Shown here piece after piece: positions 1 to 13,102 of a DNA stretch of 64,000 nt. The stretch's first letter is position 1. Each line of letters opens with the position of its first letter. Origin of the DNA: Exobasidium rhododendri (taxonomy: Eukaryota > Basidiomycota > Exobasidiomycetes > Exobasidiales > Exobasidiaceae); assembly GCA_026210745.1 (NCBI GenBank), contig CP110632.1, positions 4,587,001 to 4,651,000 of the forward strand, in the 5' to 3' direction. The translations under genes were made by a program, and so were the position numbers. Under the pieces are notes generated by a model. The model saw only the letters and a list, made by a program, of their open reading frames with translations. It was not told the DNA's origin and did not search any database.

Positions 1-175
1 TGAAGAGGTCACCTCTTCACGTACAAGTAGGTGAGTGCAAGCGTATTGTGTATTTAGCAATCATTTTCTGATTCGAGTTCTCTTTCCAGACTCAGATACT
101 ATACAACAGTTAACTTGCCTGCCTCACTCCTTCGAGTCTGGTCGGTAGCAGCACCCACAAGTAGGGTCACCGATC

Positions 176-3150
176 ATGATGCATGGCAATCCCCCCTTTG
201 CGGGTGGGGGGGATATCCGCTCCAATTCAGCTGCTGTATTGGATTCAGCTCTGGATGCTTTACGGGGAGAGCAGTACGATCTTTCGCATAATCATTTGAC
301 CAATTTCCTGGTTAGCCTTCTCTCCGATAATCCACCGGACAATTCTTTACTGGAACAAAAAGATCGTCGACGTTTAATCCGAGCGATTCTGGATCGAGTG
401 AGCATTGACGCCTACACACAAGTGCTACACCATGCTTTGCCCAATTTAAGGTAAGTGTTGAAAAGCTACGTTGAGTCGAGAGTGTCGCTGTAGTATTGAG
501 CCTCACCATACACCTTCCTATTCGTAGACTCCTTCCCAATAAGAGCATCGCTTCTTTCCTAACCGACTTGGGTCCAGATGGTCTGCCTAATGTGGAAGTC
601 GCTCGTGCTATCCTTGCCCGTTTTGGTCTTACCGAATCCTCGCCTCCGAACGAGCAAGCTATCGCCGAAATCATCGCTGGTCTTCTTTCCGTCAATAGTG
701 AAACGATCGAAGGAGAAGCGTCCACCAACATGAGTACGCTGGTTCGAGCTTTATTGACCTTTTCTCGTTATGTTTCTTGGGCGAGAATGATCCGGATACT
801 TGACGAGCCAGAAGGTTTTTCTATTCCCAACAATGTACGATGGGACTCATTGGCTACCCTCCTACTTGCGACTCCGCAGGAAGGTCAAATATCTGCCGTG
901 ACTGGACTTTGGGGTGCATGGGCTCATCGAAATCGTCAATTACAGATCTTCCATGGTCTCTTATCGTTGGATGGAAACAATTTCACCTTTGCGATGCTTC
1001 CAGGCCGACGAGTCGTTACCGCAGAGGACGCCGCCAATGCAAACCAATCTGTGCGAATGATGGCCTCTACCGTACAGAATAGTACTTGGAATTCCATGGA
1101 CTTGATCGAAACGCTGGCACACATTGCAGAATGGGACGATGGGGAAGTGCAAGCATCCGTCACCAGCATACTGGAAAGGGCAGTGAGCAACAATGCAGAG
1201 CTACTATTGATGGGATTGGTCCAGGTACCTCAACCCTGGAGTTCACTACATCAAAACTTGAGCACAAAACTCCTTTCCATGTTCTTGGCCGGTCATCCAA
1301 ACCATCAACTAGTCTTCTATCGCATTTGGCAAACGAATCGGAACTACCTCTTGGAAGCGTTCCGCAAGTTCTACCTGGAAAACACGATGAATGTGACTCG
1401 AATACTGGATGTAGCGCAAGATTTGAAGATTCTCGACGCTTTATTAGATATTCGGCCTTTTGCCCTAGCGTTGGACTTGGCAGCGCTTGCAGCGAGAAGA
1501 GAGTATCTCAATTTGGACAAGTGGCTTCAAGACAGCATCAACGTACACGGGAACGACTTCATCAGAGCTGCACTGGAGTTTTTGGACAACAAAGTCAAGG
1601 ACGATCTAAGTAGACAAGATCCACAAGCTGATCATACATTCATGCTTCTCACCGTCAATGCCGTTGCCACTTTCCTGAGGGTGCTGCGATCGAACGGTGA
1701 TAGCATGTCTGCGGAAGAGATTGATTACTTTAAAGTGGTGCGCAACCTATGCCTGCAATTACATCCCAGACTGATGAACTTGACACCCGGTTCGGAAGGA
1801 CAAGAACCTGGATTGAACGTGGTGACGTTTACTCAAGACATTCACAAAGAGGTGGATGGATACTATCGTCAAATGTACGCGGAACAGATTACAATCGACG
1901 AATTGGTAGGAATGCTGCAAAGGACCAAAGTGTCTGACGATACAAGGGATCGCCAAATCTTTGCTTGCATGGTGCACACGCTCTTTGACGAATACCGATG
2001 CTTCGAGATGGACTACCCACCCAGAGAACTAGCCATGACGGCCGTCGTGTTTGGGTCCTTGATTCAGTATCAATTGATCGATTTCATACCTTTGGGAATC
2101 GCCATTCGCTACGTCTTGGACGCTCTTCGAAATCCACCAGAGTCAAATATGTTCAAGTTTGGACTGCAAGCTTTGCTGCGATTTCAAGATCGACTACCAG
2201 AGTGGCCTCAGCTGGGTCATGCCTTGCTCTCCTTGCCACATGTTCAGCAATCGCATCCTGACATTGCTCGAATGGTTCGGGCGTCTGTGAATAATGAGGG
2301 AGTCGGCGAGAGTGGCGCTCTTGCGAATGGAGGCTTCGTGGCACCCCTGCCGGTAGAAGAGGCGAAAGTCCCATTCAACGCAATCAACGTCCAAGCACCG
2401 CCGTCATCAAATGATCACGAGATCATCGAACCCGATGAAGATGCATCGGACAAGATTCTCTTCATCGTCAACAACCTTTCGCCCATCAATCTGGAGTCCA
2501 AACTGGTCGACGCTAGGAGACTGCTTCAGCCCGAATTGCATCAGTGGTTTTCATCGTACCTGGTATTGCAACGAGTGAGCATCGAGCCGAACAACCACAC
2601 GCTCTACACCGATTTCATCGACGGCCTGGAAGGGTCTGCCTCGTTGATCAATCATATCTTGTACGAGACGCTTGCAAAGGTGAAGATGTTGCTCAATTCA
2701 GACAAGACGGTGCAATCTACCACGGAGAGAACGATACTCAAAAATCTAGGTTCATGGTTGGGAAACCTGACGCTGGCCAAGAACAAGCCTATTCGACACA
2801 ACAACATTTCTTTCAAGGACCTACTCATCGAGGGATATGACAGTAATCGCCTGATTGTCGCCATTCCGTTTGTTTGCAAAGTACTGGAACAGTGTGCTCG
2901 ATCGACGATCTTTGCTCCGCCCAATCCGTGGTTGATGGCCGTCTTGCGATTGTTGGTCGAATTGTATCAGTTTGCCGAGCTGAAGTTGAACCTGAAGTTT
3001 GAGATTGAGGTGCTCTGTAAGAGTCTCAACATTGATCTGAAGGACATCCAGTGCACCACCATTCTTCGCAATCGACCGCAAGAGTTGGCAGCGCAAGAAT
3101 TGCATCGCGCTCAACAGCAGCAGATGCAGGAACAGAGACAGCAGCAGCAG

Positions 3151-3185
<35 letters not shown>

Positions 3186-6100
3186 ACAACAACAACAACA
3201 GCAACAGCAACAGCAGCAGCAGCAACAGCAACAACAACAGCAGCAACAACATCCACCACCCCAACAGCAACAGGCAGGCCAACAACAGCAGTCTACCTTG
3301 CCGGGCCATGCATCGCATTCACAGCAGCAATTTCGACCGCAAGGCCAGCAAGGTCCACCACCCGGTCCTACTACTTCTGTGGCAGCTCCCGGCAATCTTG
3401 CTCAAGATCTGGAAAGACTGTCCATGCAAGGTATCAATCGTAACGTCGCTACTGCTCCTCAACTACAAGGCGGAGTGCCACAGCAGCAATTCAACGATAC
3501 CCTCACATCGATGCTGCAAAACTTGGTTCATTACATCGTCTTTAATCCTGCACTGACCTTGTTCACCACCAATGCTGCACTGAAGAGAATGATTTGTGCG
3601 GCGATCGAAAGAGCCATCCGTGAAATCATCAACCCGGTAGTGGAGAGATCCGTGACGATTGCTTCAATCTCAACGCGAGAGTTGATTTCAAAGGACTTTG
3701 CCATGGAAAGCGATGAAACGAAGATGAGAAAGGCCGCTCATCAGATGGCGCAAAACTTGGCAGGCAGTCTGGCATTGGTGACATGCAAGGAGCCCCTTCG
3801 AATAAGTATGGTCACGCACGCCAGAACACTCTTGCTACAGAACGGATTCACCGAGCAAACCTTGCCCGAGCAAGCTTTACTGATCATCATGCAAGACAAT
3901 CTAGAGCTGGCTTGCTCTATCATCGAAAGAGCAGCAATGGAGAAATCGTTACCCGATGTGGATGAGGGATTATCCAGCGCATACATGGCTCGAAGAGATC
4001 ACCGAGCTCGTGGAAGGGGATATTACTGGGATGCAAATGCCTTGGCGCAGAGTCAGTACGCCTCCACGCTTCCTGATCTACTGCAACTCAAGCAAGACGG
4101 TTTGCAGCAACAACAATTGCGAGTGTACGAAGAGTTTGGTAAATTGCCACGGGCGATCGGTGACATCAATGAGTCGGCGGGAGCAGGAGGGCGTGATGCA
4201 CAGTCTCCGTCTTTGTCTCACATGCCTCCCGAAGGTGGAAGCAGTAATGCCTCCTACCCTTCTGGAGCCGTTGCTGCTGCAGGAAATGGTGTGGATACTT
4301 CCGAGCCGTTGCTGATGGAAGCTGTCACCCTTACACCTCAACAAAGCTTGGAAAGGTTCACTCGGTGTATGACTGAATTAGACCAGCTACTACAGCAAGC
4401 AGATCCACGATCGCAAAGTGAAGAAATTCGACTGCTTGCTCGACAGATTCCCATCTTGGCCGCTCAATCGGCGCATCGAGACGAGACTGCTCTCGTCTTT
4501 TCACAGAAGGTGGTTCAGATGATGTACAAGAGTGAGACGGATGCTTCAAGAGAGATCTACATCGTGTTGCTGGAAAGGCTCTGTGAGGTCTCGATGAAGG
4601 TCGGCAAAGAAGTGACGGCTTGGCTCCTCTATGCGGAAGATGAGAGGAAGTTCAACGTGGCCGTCACCGTCGGGCTGCTGCGAGCAGGCTTAATCAATGT
4701 CACCGAGCAAGACATCCAATTGGCCAAATTTATGGTGTCACGAGAGTTCAAGCCTAGCATCGTGGACTACGCTGCGAAGCTGTCCTTGACGTGCCTCAAG
4801 GAGCCAGCTTGTGCCACGAGACAGCAACTCAGTAACACGATTGAAGCGCTTATGAAGGCCGATCAGAGAGGTAGATCGACGGCTGCGAGCACAGAGTTCT
4901 TGGAAGAATTGCAAATCGGCAATCTGAAGTCAAAGACGGACATGGAGAATTCGCAGCCACTTCGAGAACAGTTGGCGTACTGCTTTGCTGAATGGATCCG
5001 ATTGTTCCAACACTCACCCAATGCAGAGAAGTCCTTCATCGACTTTATTACTCACTTGCAAGGACAGGGAATCTTGAAGGGGGAAGAGATTTCTAGCATG
5101 TTCTTTCGAGTGTGTACAGAGGTGGGCGTGGACAGTTATATCAAGCAGAAGGCCGTCGGTGGCAATCTCACGACGGGCATCTTTCAGCCAATCGATGCGT
5201 TCAGTAAGCTTGTCGTTCTCATGATCAAGTATCACGCCGATCCAAGTGGACAGAACAACGAGCAAGCCAAAGTGCATTACTTGACCAAGATTCTAAGTAT
5301 CGTCGTTTTAGTCTTGGCACAATCCCATGAAGAGTTGGGACCCCACTTCCAACAGAAGCCGTTCTTCCGATTGTTCTCCACTTTACTTCACGATCTGCAT
5401 CTCGCGCAATCGACGCTACAAGGCACCTACATCCAGTCGTTGTTGGCGATCAGCAACACGTTGAACACGCTTCAGCCAAGCTTTTTCCCAGGATTCACGT
5501 TCTCATGGATCAGTCTGATATCCCACCGTCTTTTCTTACCGAAGCTGTTGGACATGCGACCAGTCGCTACTTCTGAAGTGGAGAAGAAGGAGGGAGTCGT
5601 GGCTCGATCGGAGGGTTGGAATGCCTACTATCGGCTGTTCTCGTCTCTGCTGCGATTCCTATCACCGTTCCTAAAAGAAGGTCAATTGCAAGAAACTTCG
5701 CGCAACTTGTACAGGGGAACACTGCGAATCGTCTTGGTCTTGTTGCACGATTATCCAGACTTCTTAGCGAATCATCATCAAACGCTCAACAATCTAATTC
5801 CCAACTCTTGCATCCAACTGCGAAACTTGATGCTGAGCTCATTTCCCAAGACTCTATTCCCCAATGGACTGCCTGATCCATTTGAGTCAAGCCTGACCAT
5901 GATGGAGATGCCGGAAGCAAAGATCACACCGATCGTGTATGATGACTACCTCAACACGCTTCTCCATCAAGGTGGTGCTGGATTTAAAGACGAGTTGGAA
6001 GAGTATATCGTTCATGGTGGAGAGCAAAGCAGCAGCGGATTCTACGAATCTCTCAAGCGATCAATTCGCAAAGGCAGTCACAGTGATGATAGCGATGAAG

Positions 6101-6615
6101 GCGGTTACCATGAAGCATTCCTTAACGACCTCATCTTGCACTCCGGTATTACTAGCCTCGCTCAGGAGCACAATCTGCTTACTGCAGGACCACGACAAGC
6201 AGACATGGGCGTCCAATTGATCACAGAGCTATTGACGGATCTGGATGCAGAAGGCAAATACCTGGTTGTCGGAGCGATGTGCACCCAGCTACGTTATCCT
6301 AATCGCCACACGACGTACTTCTCGACCATGCTCTTACATCTTTATGTTCAACTGGAAGTAGCTCGAGAAGCAATCCTGCGTGTCTTGTTAGAACGAGTGA
6401 TAGTGAATCGACCTCACCCTTGGGGCTTGTTGGTCACGATGTTTGAGCTGCTCAAGGACAACCAAAAGTACCCTCTACCCGCCCAGACGCCCGTAGAGAT
6501 CATCAAATTACTCGATCACATGCGGATAGGATTAGGTGCCGGAGCAGCGAAGGGAAACGGTGCCATTCACAATGGGTCTCTAGAGGGTGGCAGCAACAAT
6601 CGAATTCCTCATTGA
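176..6615 (+). CDS. NOT1: NOT1, scaffold subunit of the CCR4-NOT deadenylase complex
   Basis: Two exons, 176-450 and 528-6615, joined at a GT/AG intron with matching phase, give about 2120 aa, close to the usual NOT1 length. NOT1 is the scaffold on which the CAF1/CCR4 deadenylases and NOT2/NOT3 assemble to shorten mRNA poly(A) tails. The regions come in family order: N-terminal HEAT-like helices; the CAF1-binding MIF4G segment near residues 730-937 (motif HQWFSSYLVLQRVSIEPN); a polyglutamine tract near 965-1000; the DUF3819 helical bundle near 1085-1267 (FNPALTLFTTNAALKR); and the C-terminal NOT1 superfamily homology domain from about 1680 to the end (LLTDLDAEGKYLVVGAMC). Two ATGs stand in tandem at 176 and 179; the first was taken. 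The odd point is the very long Gln tract in the linker between the CAF1-binding region and DUF3819. Identification is firm. Confidence 0.95.
3139..3249 (+). repeat. CAG/CAA trinucleotide tract encoding 37 consecutive Gln in NOT1
   Basis: An uninterrupted run of 37 CAG or CAA codons lies in frame within NOT1, between the CAF1-binding domain and DUF3819. CAG and CAA are mixed rather than pure, which usually limits slippage. More Gln-rich sequence follows (to about 3360). Long spurious reading frames on the opposite strand here are shadows of this tract. Confidence 0.95.
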
Positions 6616-8266
6616 GAGATGACGAACAGAGGAGCGGGGGAGAAGCGAGGTGACTGTCAAGGAAGGTATGAATAGGTCAAACGCTGGGAAAAATATATAA
6701 AAAGATGTCTCTGTATTGTATCGTTGAAATTAGACAGGACCATGACTCCGCCGGGCATCGCGCAATTAGGTGTGTAATATTAGAAAATAAAACCCTCATA
6801 CGGCCCAATATTCGCACACAAGCACTTCACCAACACACACGCACACACATTCCACTCTCAACAACACACACGTACCTAATACTTAGAGTTAATGACCCGC
6901 GCCTCTCCCTCTCCTCCTTTCCCCTCGTTCATCTCTGTGTTTCTTCTTCCCCTTCTCTCATGCATGTCCTCCTTCCACTCCCCCCTATTCTATACGCATC
7001 AACTCTTTCTTGTCACTCTACCATTCTTCTCAATCATTTCCCTCTTTATCTCTCCTCATCTCAAGTCTTTTTCATTTGTTGTCTCTTCTCTGCCTCAATT
7101 TACAAACCGGTGCTGTATTCGAAATAGTAGCCAATTTCCAGGTTCAGCCTTACATGCGCTCGAAAGTGATAATTGTGACAGAGTGATAGAGTGTAAAGTA
7201 CAGCCGTGGGCGAGAGATGCAAAGAAAGGGTAGAGACAACATCCCAGCACATTGGGAGAAATAGAGTCTTATGTAAGCAGCCTCAGTAAAGCCCCGAGTG
7301 TCAGAGCTTTGTACACAGTTATAATTACAGTACTTTTTTTTTTTCTTGGGGATTTTACAAGGAGCCTCACGCGCAATGAGACAGACTACTGATACAGCAG
7401 ATGATCCTTGCAAGCCCTTCGGCCAATGGCCTGCGCGGATGGAACGCGAGTTAGAGGCCTCATCTCCGAAGTGACCGAAATATTTTGACGAGTTGGAAAG
7501 GGAAGAGGGGGCGCCGATCCCCCCTACACCGTAATCTACATATATCTATAGATACAAGAGAAGGCTAAAAAGAATAGACAAGTAGAACGTACAGTGCAGT
7601 ACGGTACAGAAGTGGTCCATATCGCGAGCGCGCGCGTATCCGTAATGAAGGGCCAAAAACATAATGCAATACAGAGAAGATGTTCTTCGGCTATTCAGCT
7701 CCAGAGGCCCATGCCGAATATATGCAAGCTGCGCGCAGAAAATTCTAATTCTAATTGAATTATCTTGTAGAAATTACCGTTGTAAGAAGAAGAGAGATTC
7801 GATAATACTAGAACTTCATAAATAGCGGAAGGGCAGGACCGAGGATTTCGTTCCCTCTCCAGCGTAAATGTCAATTCTACATTTGTATTAGAGCGAATAG
7901 AATACTGAAAGGGGAGTAATGGCCCCCGGTCCAAATCATTCGAGACCTTCGGATTGAGAGATAGGGAGAGAGAGACAGACAAATTATAGAGGCCTATTTT
8001 CCCCCCATTAGTGAGGAGGTCCAGAGTTCCACTTCAATTGTTCAATTGGTCAGAAGTAGAATGTTGTTGTTGTTGCTGCTGCATGCGAGAAATGCTCCTA
8101 ACGACCCGATTTTTCTCCTACTTAGTCTACCCTAATAATCCTCTTTCTCTCTCCCCTTCCTCTTTCCAAACTCCATACGCCTATTCTCCTTTACCTCCCT
8201 CTCCACTCTCCATCAGGACACCTCTTCACCTCTACCACCACCGGCATCAGATTCAACCTTGCCAAA
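6616..8266. other. Intergenic region between NOT1 and the GPI protein gene
   Basis: No credible gene seen. It holds the NOT1 3' region, a pyrimidine-rich and CA-rich low-complexity stretch (about 6830-7080), an A+T-richer middle, and a CT-rich leader immediately upstream of the ATG at 8267 (about 8140-8250), of the kind common in fungal promoters and 5' UTRs. Open frames here are low-complexity and have no recognisable domain. Confidence 0.5.
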
Positions 8267-9059
8267 ATGAAGTTCGCCATCACCTCTATTGCGCTCCTCG
8301 CCTCTTTCGGTGCCGTCTTTGCGCAAGACACCACCAGCGCTAGTACCTCGGCTTCCACTTCGGCATCTTCCACTATGGCTGCCACATCTTCATCATCTGC
8401 TGCTGCTGCCAGCAGCGCCACCAGTGCAGCAGCACTTACCTGCACATTGGTGTCTGGTGACCCCAAAGCAACCGGTTTCGGATGCCCCGCAGGAGCGTGA
8501 GTTTTTTTTTATCGGGATAGCTTGGACATTGAACATCATGACTTAGCATGTTTACTTTTGTCATCTATCACCGCAGCGTTACCTCCACTCCTCCTTACGA
8601 CGCTGCTTCCCTCCAAAGCTTCCAAATTGGTGCGTACACAAATCTCTATTTGGAAGCCTCTGTGCAGCGAATGCTCGTACTAATGATTGCCTCTTTTCCA
8701 ATGCATATAGGTGCATACTCCGTTGGACGTGAGGGATCTGCTATCAGTGACGTTGCCGCGCAAATGGCCAAGACTGTCACCGAGTTGTACCCAACCTTGA
8801 CCGTCAAGTACAGCGAAATCCTCGAGGTGAGTGCCACAAGGGCCGGTGGTGGAACACAAAAGTTTAGGGAACTTTGCTGACGGATAAATGGACGAATCTT
8901 CTCTCTTGTCCTTTGCAGCAATACGAGACCGCTCTCTCAGCCTCAGCCACCCACTACGTCAAGGACGGTGCCAGCTCTTCCTTCAACATCCCATCTGGTC
9001 TCGCATCCATGGCTGTCGTTGCCGTGGTCGCCGTTGCCGGAGGTGCCTTCATCCTCTAA
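8267..9059 (+). CDS. Small Ser/Ala-rich secreted protein with predicted GPI anchor
   Basis: Four exons (8267-8496, 8577-8629, 8711-8826, 8919-9059) join in phase to give 179 aa. The N-terminus is a classic signal peptide (MKFAITSIALLASFGAVFAQ). A Ser/Thr/Ala-rich spacer follows (about residues 20-55), probably O-mannosylated, then a short domain with two Cys (LTCTLVSGDP...GFGCPAG) and a helical part ending QYETALSAS. The last ~25 residues are small-residue-rich then hydrophobic (SGLASMAVVAVVAVAGGAF), as expected for GPI-anchor attachment. So the product should sit on the plasma membrane or cell wall. I do not recognise the family; function is unknown. The agreement of all four splice junctions in phase, ending in a hydrophobic tail, supports the model strongly. 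Confidence 0.82.
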
Positions 9060-9613
9060 GCAGCATGATCGGATCTGTCTCTAGGAGTGGAGTCAAACAC
9101 CAAAAAACACACTCGATGCTCAATAGACCCTATTCTTTTTCAAATATTGAACCTGATAGGGAAATGATTATTCTTGCACCGCAACATCTCTATATCCAAT
9201 TTCTCTCTTCGCCTCACTCTTCATCTCTTATCTTCGTCTTTTCCTTACACCAATTATTAGCGAACTGGTCTTTGGGCTTTCGCACCCTAATCCTTCTTCG
9301 ACACTTTCCCCCTTTCGTTTCCTTTGCCGCCTATATTAAGGCCTAGAGGCTTGTCTCTTTCCATATCTCTTTCTCTCTAAACATACAGATGACAGTCGCA
9401 ATATTTTAAGTACTTCACAACTTTTCGTTTTGGAATATGAATTTATTCGCTTGACGATTCGCTATTTCTACAATGCTCTTGTCTTGGGAAGATGTCAATT
9501 AATAATACGTTGGAGAGAAAAAATTGAGACGAAGAAAGGAAGACGATATTGCGTGGGAGCAGAACAGACTGAGTTCCGTGTGAGTATTGGCAGCAGACAC
9601 CGGAAAGGCCTGC
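9060..9613. other. Convergent 3' intergenic region
   Basis: The GPI protein gene and the deubiquitinase gene end facing each other across this gap. It is CT- and T-rich with no supported coding potential; presumably both 3' UTRs and poly(A) sites lie here. Confidence 0.5.
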
Positions 9614-12245
9614 CTACTTTGTGTTGTGACCTTGATGACGCTGTGATGAAGCGGGAGCCGCTGCTCGCTTGAGATGAGTTCCCGATAGAGCGGGCTGTGG
9701 AGGATCCTTCTTCGGACCACCACTGTCACTCAAAGTGACGCCTCCATTGGCTATGACTGGAACGACGTCTTCCCTTGCATAGAAGAGAAGGTATGCCACG
9801 CCGTCGTGATGCTGCTTTGTCCCCGGTCCTACGTCGCTACCAGCTCGAACAGAAGGAGGAGACACCACTGACCAAGTCGTGTCATCGATGTGTATCCATT
9901 CACTCTGATCTTGTCTCAGCACGTCTACTGTGTAGTGGCCACCTGAAGCAAATCGTCCATGATGATAGATCACGCCGATCAACTTGTACCTCCGCGTTGC
10001 TTCCATCCTCCTCGAAGGACTAATGACATCCTCTGCGATCTCCAACGACGGGCCGTATCCCAGCACCTTGGAGCTCTTCTGGACACCTCCTATGTCGTCA
10101 TAGACGAATCGCTTCAAGTGGAGAATCAGAATGGGCGGCAATGTCTCGACAAAGACTTGCTTTGTCGCATCGACAGGGAGCTTCGTGGTAGCAGAGAGTA
10201 GGCCGGTGATGATCTCAGGGACGGTCAAATTCTCGAGAGCTTCTCCCACGGTGGTAACGTTGGCAGGCTGGATGTCCAGCTGAAGTGGCTGATACGGTTC
10301 CAGTGTAACACTATCCTTTGAGCCTGGTATCTTCAAAACACTCCTCAACTTGCCTCCAAAGATGCGTGTGATGGGAGAGTGGGCTGCTGAAGTGGTTCGA
10401 GTGAAGCTGGTCTTTCCCTTCTGACCGACTTCCAACCAGCCATCGCCTTCTGTTGGACTGGTTGGCCTCTTGACTTCCCTCTTAACTTCTTCCGTATCCT
10501 CTCCGTCGTCTCCTTCCTCCCCTTCATCGCCCACCTGCTTGTCGTCAGTCTTTGCCTGTCCGACTTGCTTTCGCTTTGCCGCGAGCTTGTCGTTCGAATT
10601 CCTAATCGCGATCAACAGCTCTTCGTGTAGGGTATCTAGGAAGAAGCCCAGGAACTCCTCTGCATCTTCCTGGTGTCCTCTCCTCATGGTGTCGAATCGT
10701 TTGTTCATCTTCATGGCATCATAAAGAAACTCTGGCGCGAAAGGTTCGGAGGAAGCGTCAATTTCTCGCAAAATGTCGATGGCTTTAGATGGTGTTTCTT
10801 GTAGTGCCTTTTGTACACTGACTGGTATAGGATGAAATTCGGAAAGGAATCCGATTCTGTGTGAGGCGAGAGGAGTGTCAGTGGATGATTCTCCTTTGTC
10901 AGTATCTACGAACGTCCACTCACACAGCCTCCATGAGCGGAGTGCTATTGTGAAAGTCGTGGGCGACATGCTCGCCCACCAAGCGAAAGAGATTGTAGAA
11001 CGGCGCACAATAGACCAGCACTTGAAGAATCTAAGAGACAGAAGATATGAATGGGTGAAGGTGACATCAGCTATCATTTGCAGGTACGAAATTTTGTCAA
11101 GATTAACGCACAGCATTGGCAAAACAGAAATTTCCCTTGTTGATCATACCCCGAGGATAGGTTAGCGGGGCAACGTAACGGGTTTCAGCTTGTCGCACGA
11201 CTTCGTCTAAGCTGATCGGACCTGTTGGTCCTTTCTTTCCCTTTCCGTTCGCCGTGTGCCTCTGAACACCGGGCGCATTATTGTCGTTTACGCTGTTGGC
11301 GTTTGAGATAGAATGCGAAGGAGATCGATTCGCTAAGTTTGCATCATTGACGTTCTCAGAAAACGGAGAGCCGAGCACTGTCCTGTTGCTGTTCCGAGAC
11401 GTGGCCATGTCCACCCAGGACTTTGGAGTACTCCAAGCTGGCTTCTTGCTCGCGGCGGGTATTGAAGAAGATGTGCTCGTCACACTTTGTGAGTCACCAT
11501 CAGGTATAAAAGAGGTGACAGCGGTGCTAGGTGAGGTCGATGACGCAAATGTGTTTGTACTTTCAGTCGAAGGAATTTCGCTAGTTGCACTTGGAAACGA
11601 CATGGTCGATGAATGTAGTGACGACTCGCCTTCCTCTTCTCCTATCCCTGCTAGGCTCTTCCTCGTCCCTCCTTCCTTGACCGCTTGCAACTCTAATGTT
11701 CGATTCGTCCGCCTCGCTGTTGTAGGTTCATTGAACTCTTCTGTGAAATATAGTTGATCGAATATGACTTTGGGGTCTGGCCGACATCGATTCGACAGAG
11801 TCACCCTTGGTGCTATCGACGGTTCCGGTCGACGTGATGACACACCCAGCGAAGTTAGCTTCAGCGTATTCTCCACCAGCAGGACCGACGTCGTCAGGGA
11901 GGCCGCGTATGCTGTATTGGACTCATCCTGTGCACTTGAACGAGTCAAGTACGCTCTTTGTTGACTACGCGGCGATCTAGAATACTTTTTGGGCGGTAAG
12001 AGAGCGGTATTGGATGACGAGGAAGAGAGAGAGAACGATAGGCCTGGAATAGAATCATTTGGGCGATTGAGTTGCCATTTTGAGAAGTTGCTAGAGTGAT
12101 CGGGAGATTGTGTGGATGTTGAAATGACTGGAAATGAGGTGCTGCCGACGAATGAAGAAATGTGCTGATGAATAGTCGACGAAGATGAGGAGGTCCTCGA
12201 AATCTTCTGTGGCTTATCTAAACCATCAGAAGAGGACGAAGCCAT
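9614..12245 (-). CDS. UBP3: Ubiquitin carboxyl-terminal hydrolase, Ubp3/USP10 type
   Basis: Three exons on the minus strand (12245-11112, 11030-10924, 10856-9614) give 827 aa with consistent phases. The first ~350 residues are Ser/Thr-rich and look disordered, as in Ubp3. The catalytic USP domain starts at the Cys box (PRGMINKGNFCFANA, nucleophile about Cys374), followed across intron 1 by ILQVLVYCAPFYNLFR. The QEDAEEFLGFFLDTLHEEL motif is present. The His box is GRFASGGHYTVDV (His about 721), and the Asp lies in WIHIDDTTW (about 738). All catalytic residues are therefore present. The Cys box has the F-C-F form typical of USP10/Ubp3 rather than the common NTCYMN. Ubp3 with its cofactor Bre5 removes ubiquitin in vesicle trafficking, ribophagy and stress responses. 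The gene symbol is by family resemblance. Confidence 0.9.
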
Positions 12246-13102
12246 TCCGTTTCCTCAAGTGTGCTGTCTTGGCTGATGCTTCTTTTTCGGCAACAAGAAC
12301 TCAGTGAGCAATTGTCTATGCTGCAGACTTTTGGCCCTTGTTTTTTCCCTCGTCCAGAAAGGCTTTCAAAGTGTATACTGCTTCCTTCTAATTTTGCTAG
12401 TCCTTGCTTCCGCAGCGAGAATTGCCTGGCGAAGAAGGGGGGGGAACGTTTTTGTCGAGGAAATCTTGCGTCCTTGCCCTTGCCAAAGAAGGCCAATTAT
12501 GACGAAACAATTGATGACGTCGAGTGGGCGGCGAGCTAGGTATGGGGGACTATAAGCTGCAAGAGTGTTAGCCAATGTCACACCGTGCGCCTCTTTCCTC
12601 TTGACTTCAAGTTGCGAAATAATTCCTAGCAGCAGAGCAGCTTCTTTGACCCTAAGCAGCTTAGGCCGTTGGGATTCAAAATTCTTCTTCTTCTTGAGGA
12701 GGAACCCACACGTGATAGGGCCTTGACAGGTTTATGCAGTCCCTTGTCGAATCCTGTGATTCACCATCAACGGTTCTGCCTTTCCTCTAAGCCTCTTCAT
12801 ATGTTTCCAAGCGAGCTTCTCTTTCCTTGAGCGACTGTCTATGTCATTGGGCAGCATAGCATCGGCGTTATCTTTGGCTTGATTCGCGTAGTAATACCGA
12901 CTCTAGAGCACAACATTCGCGAACTCCATTGCGGCTCTAGCATACACGACCCGGTACTTATTTCGTTGCATACCGCTGGGAAGAAATGAGGAGATCGTAA
13001 AGCAGTCGTACTCATCAAACGGGTAGCAGCTCCGCACTTCCAACAGACACACGTCTCATACAACTCCATCGGCAGGCGGTTGCTTCTGCTATTGCACGAG
13101 TG
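12246..13102. other. Divergent promoter region
   Basis: The UBP3-like gene (minus) and the R3H-SUZ gene (plus) are transcribed away from this 857-nt gap, so it must hold both promoters. Several short open frames exist on both strands but none has splice support or a domain. No clear TATA box was identified. Confidence 0.5.

Noticed and set aside
2821-3395. Long minus-strand frames rich in Leu or Cys and a plus-strand Thr/Ala frame
   Set aside because: Shadows of the CAG/CAA tract in NOT1; periodic codons stay open in several frames.
6705-7233. Open frames of 110-140 codons after NOT1
   Set aside because: Low-complexity CT- and CA-rich sequence with no domain or splice support.
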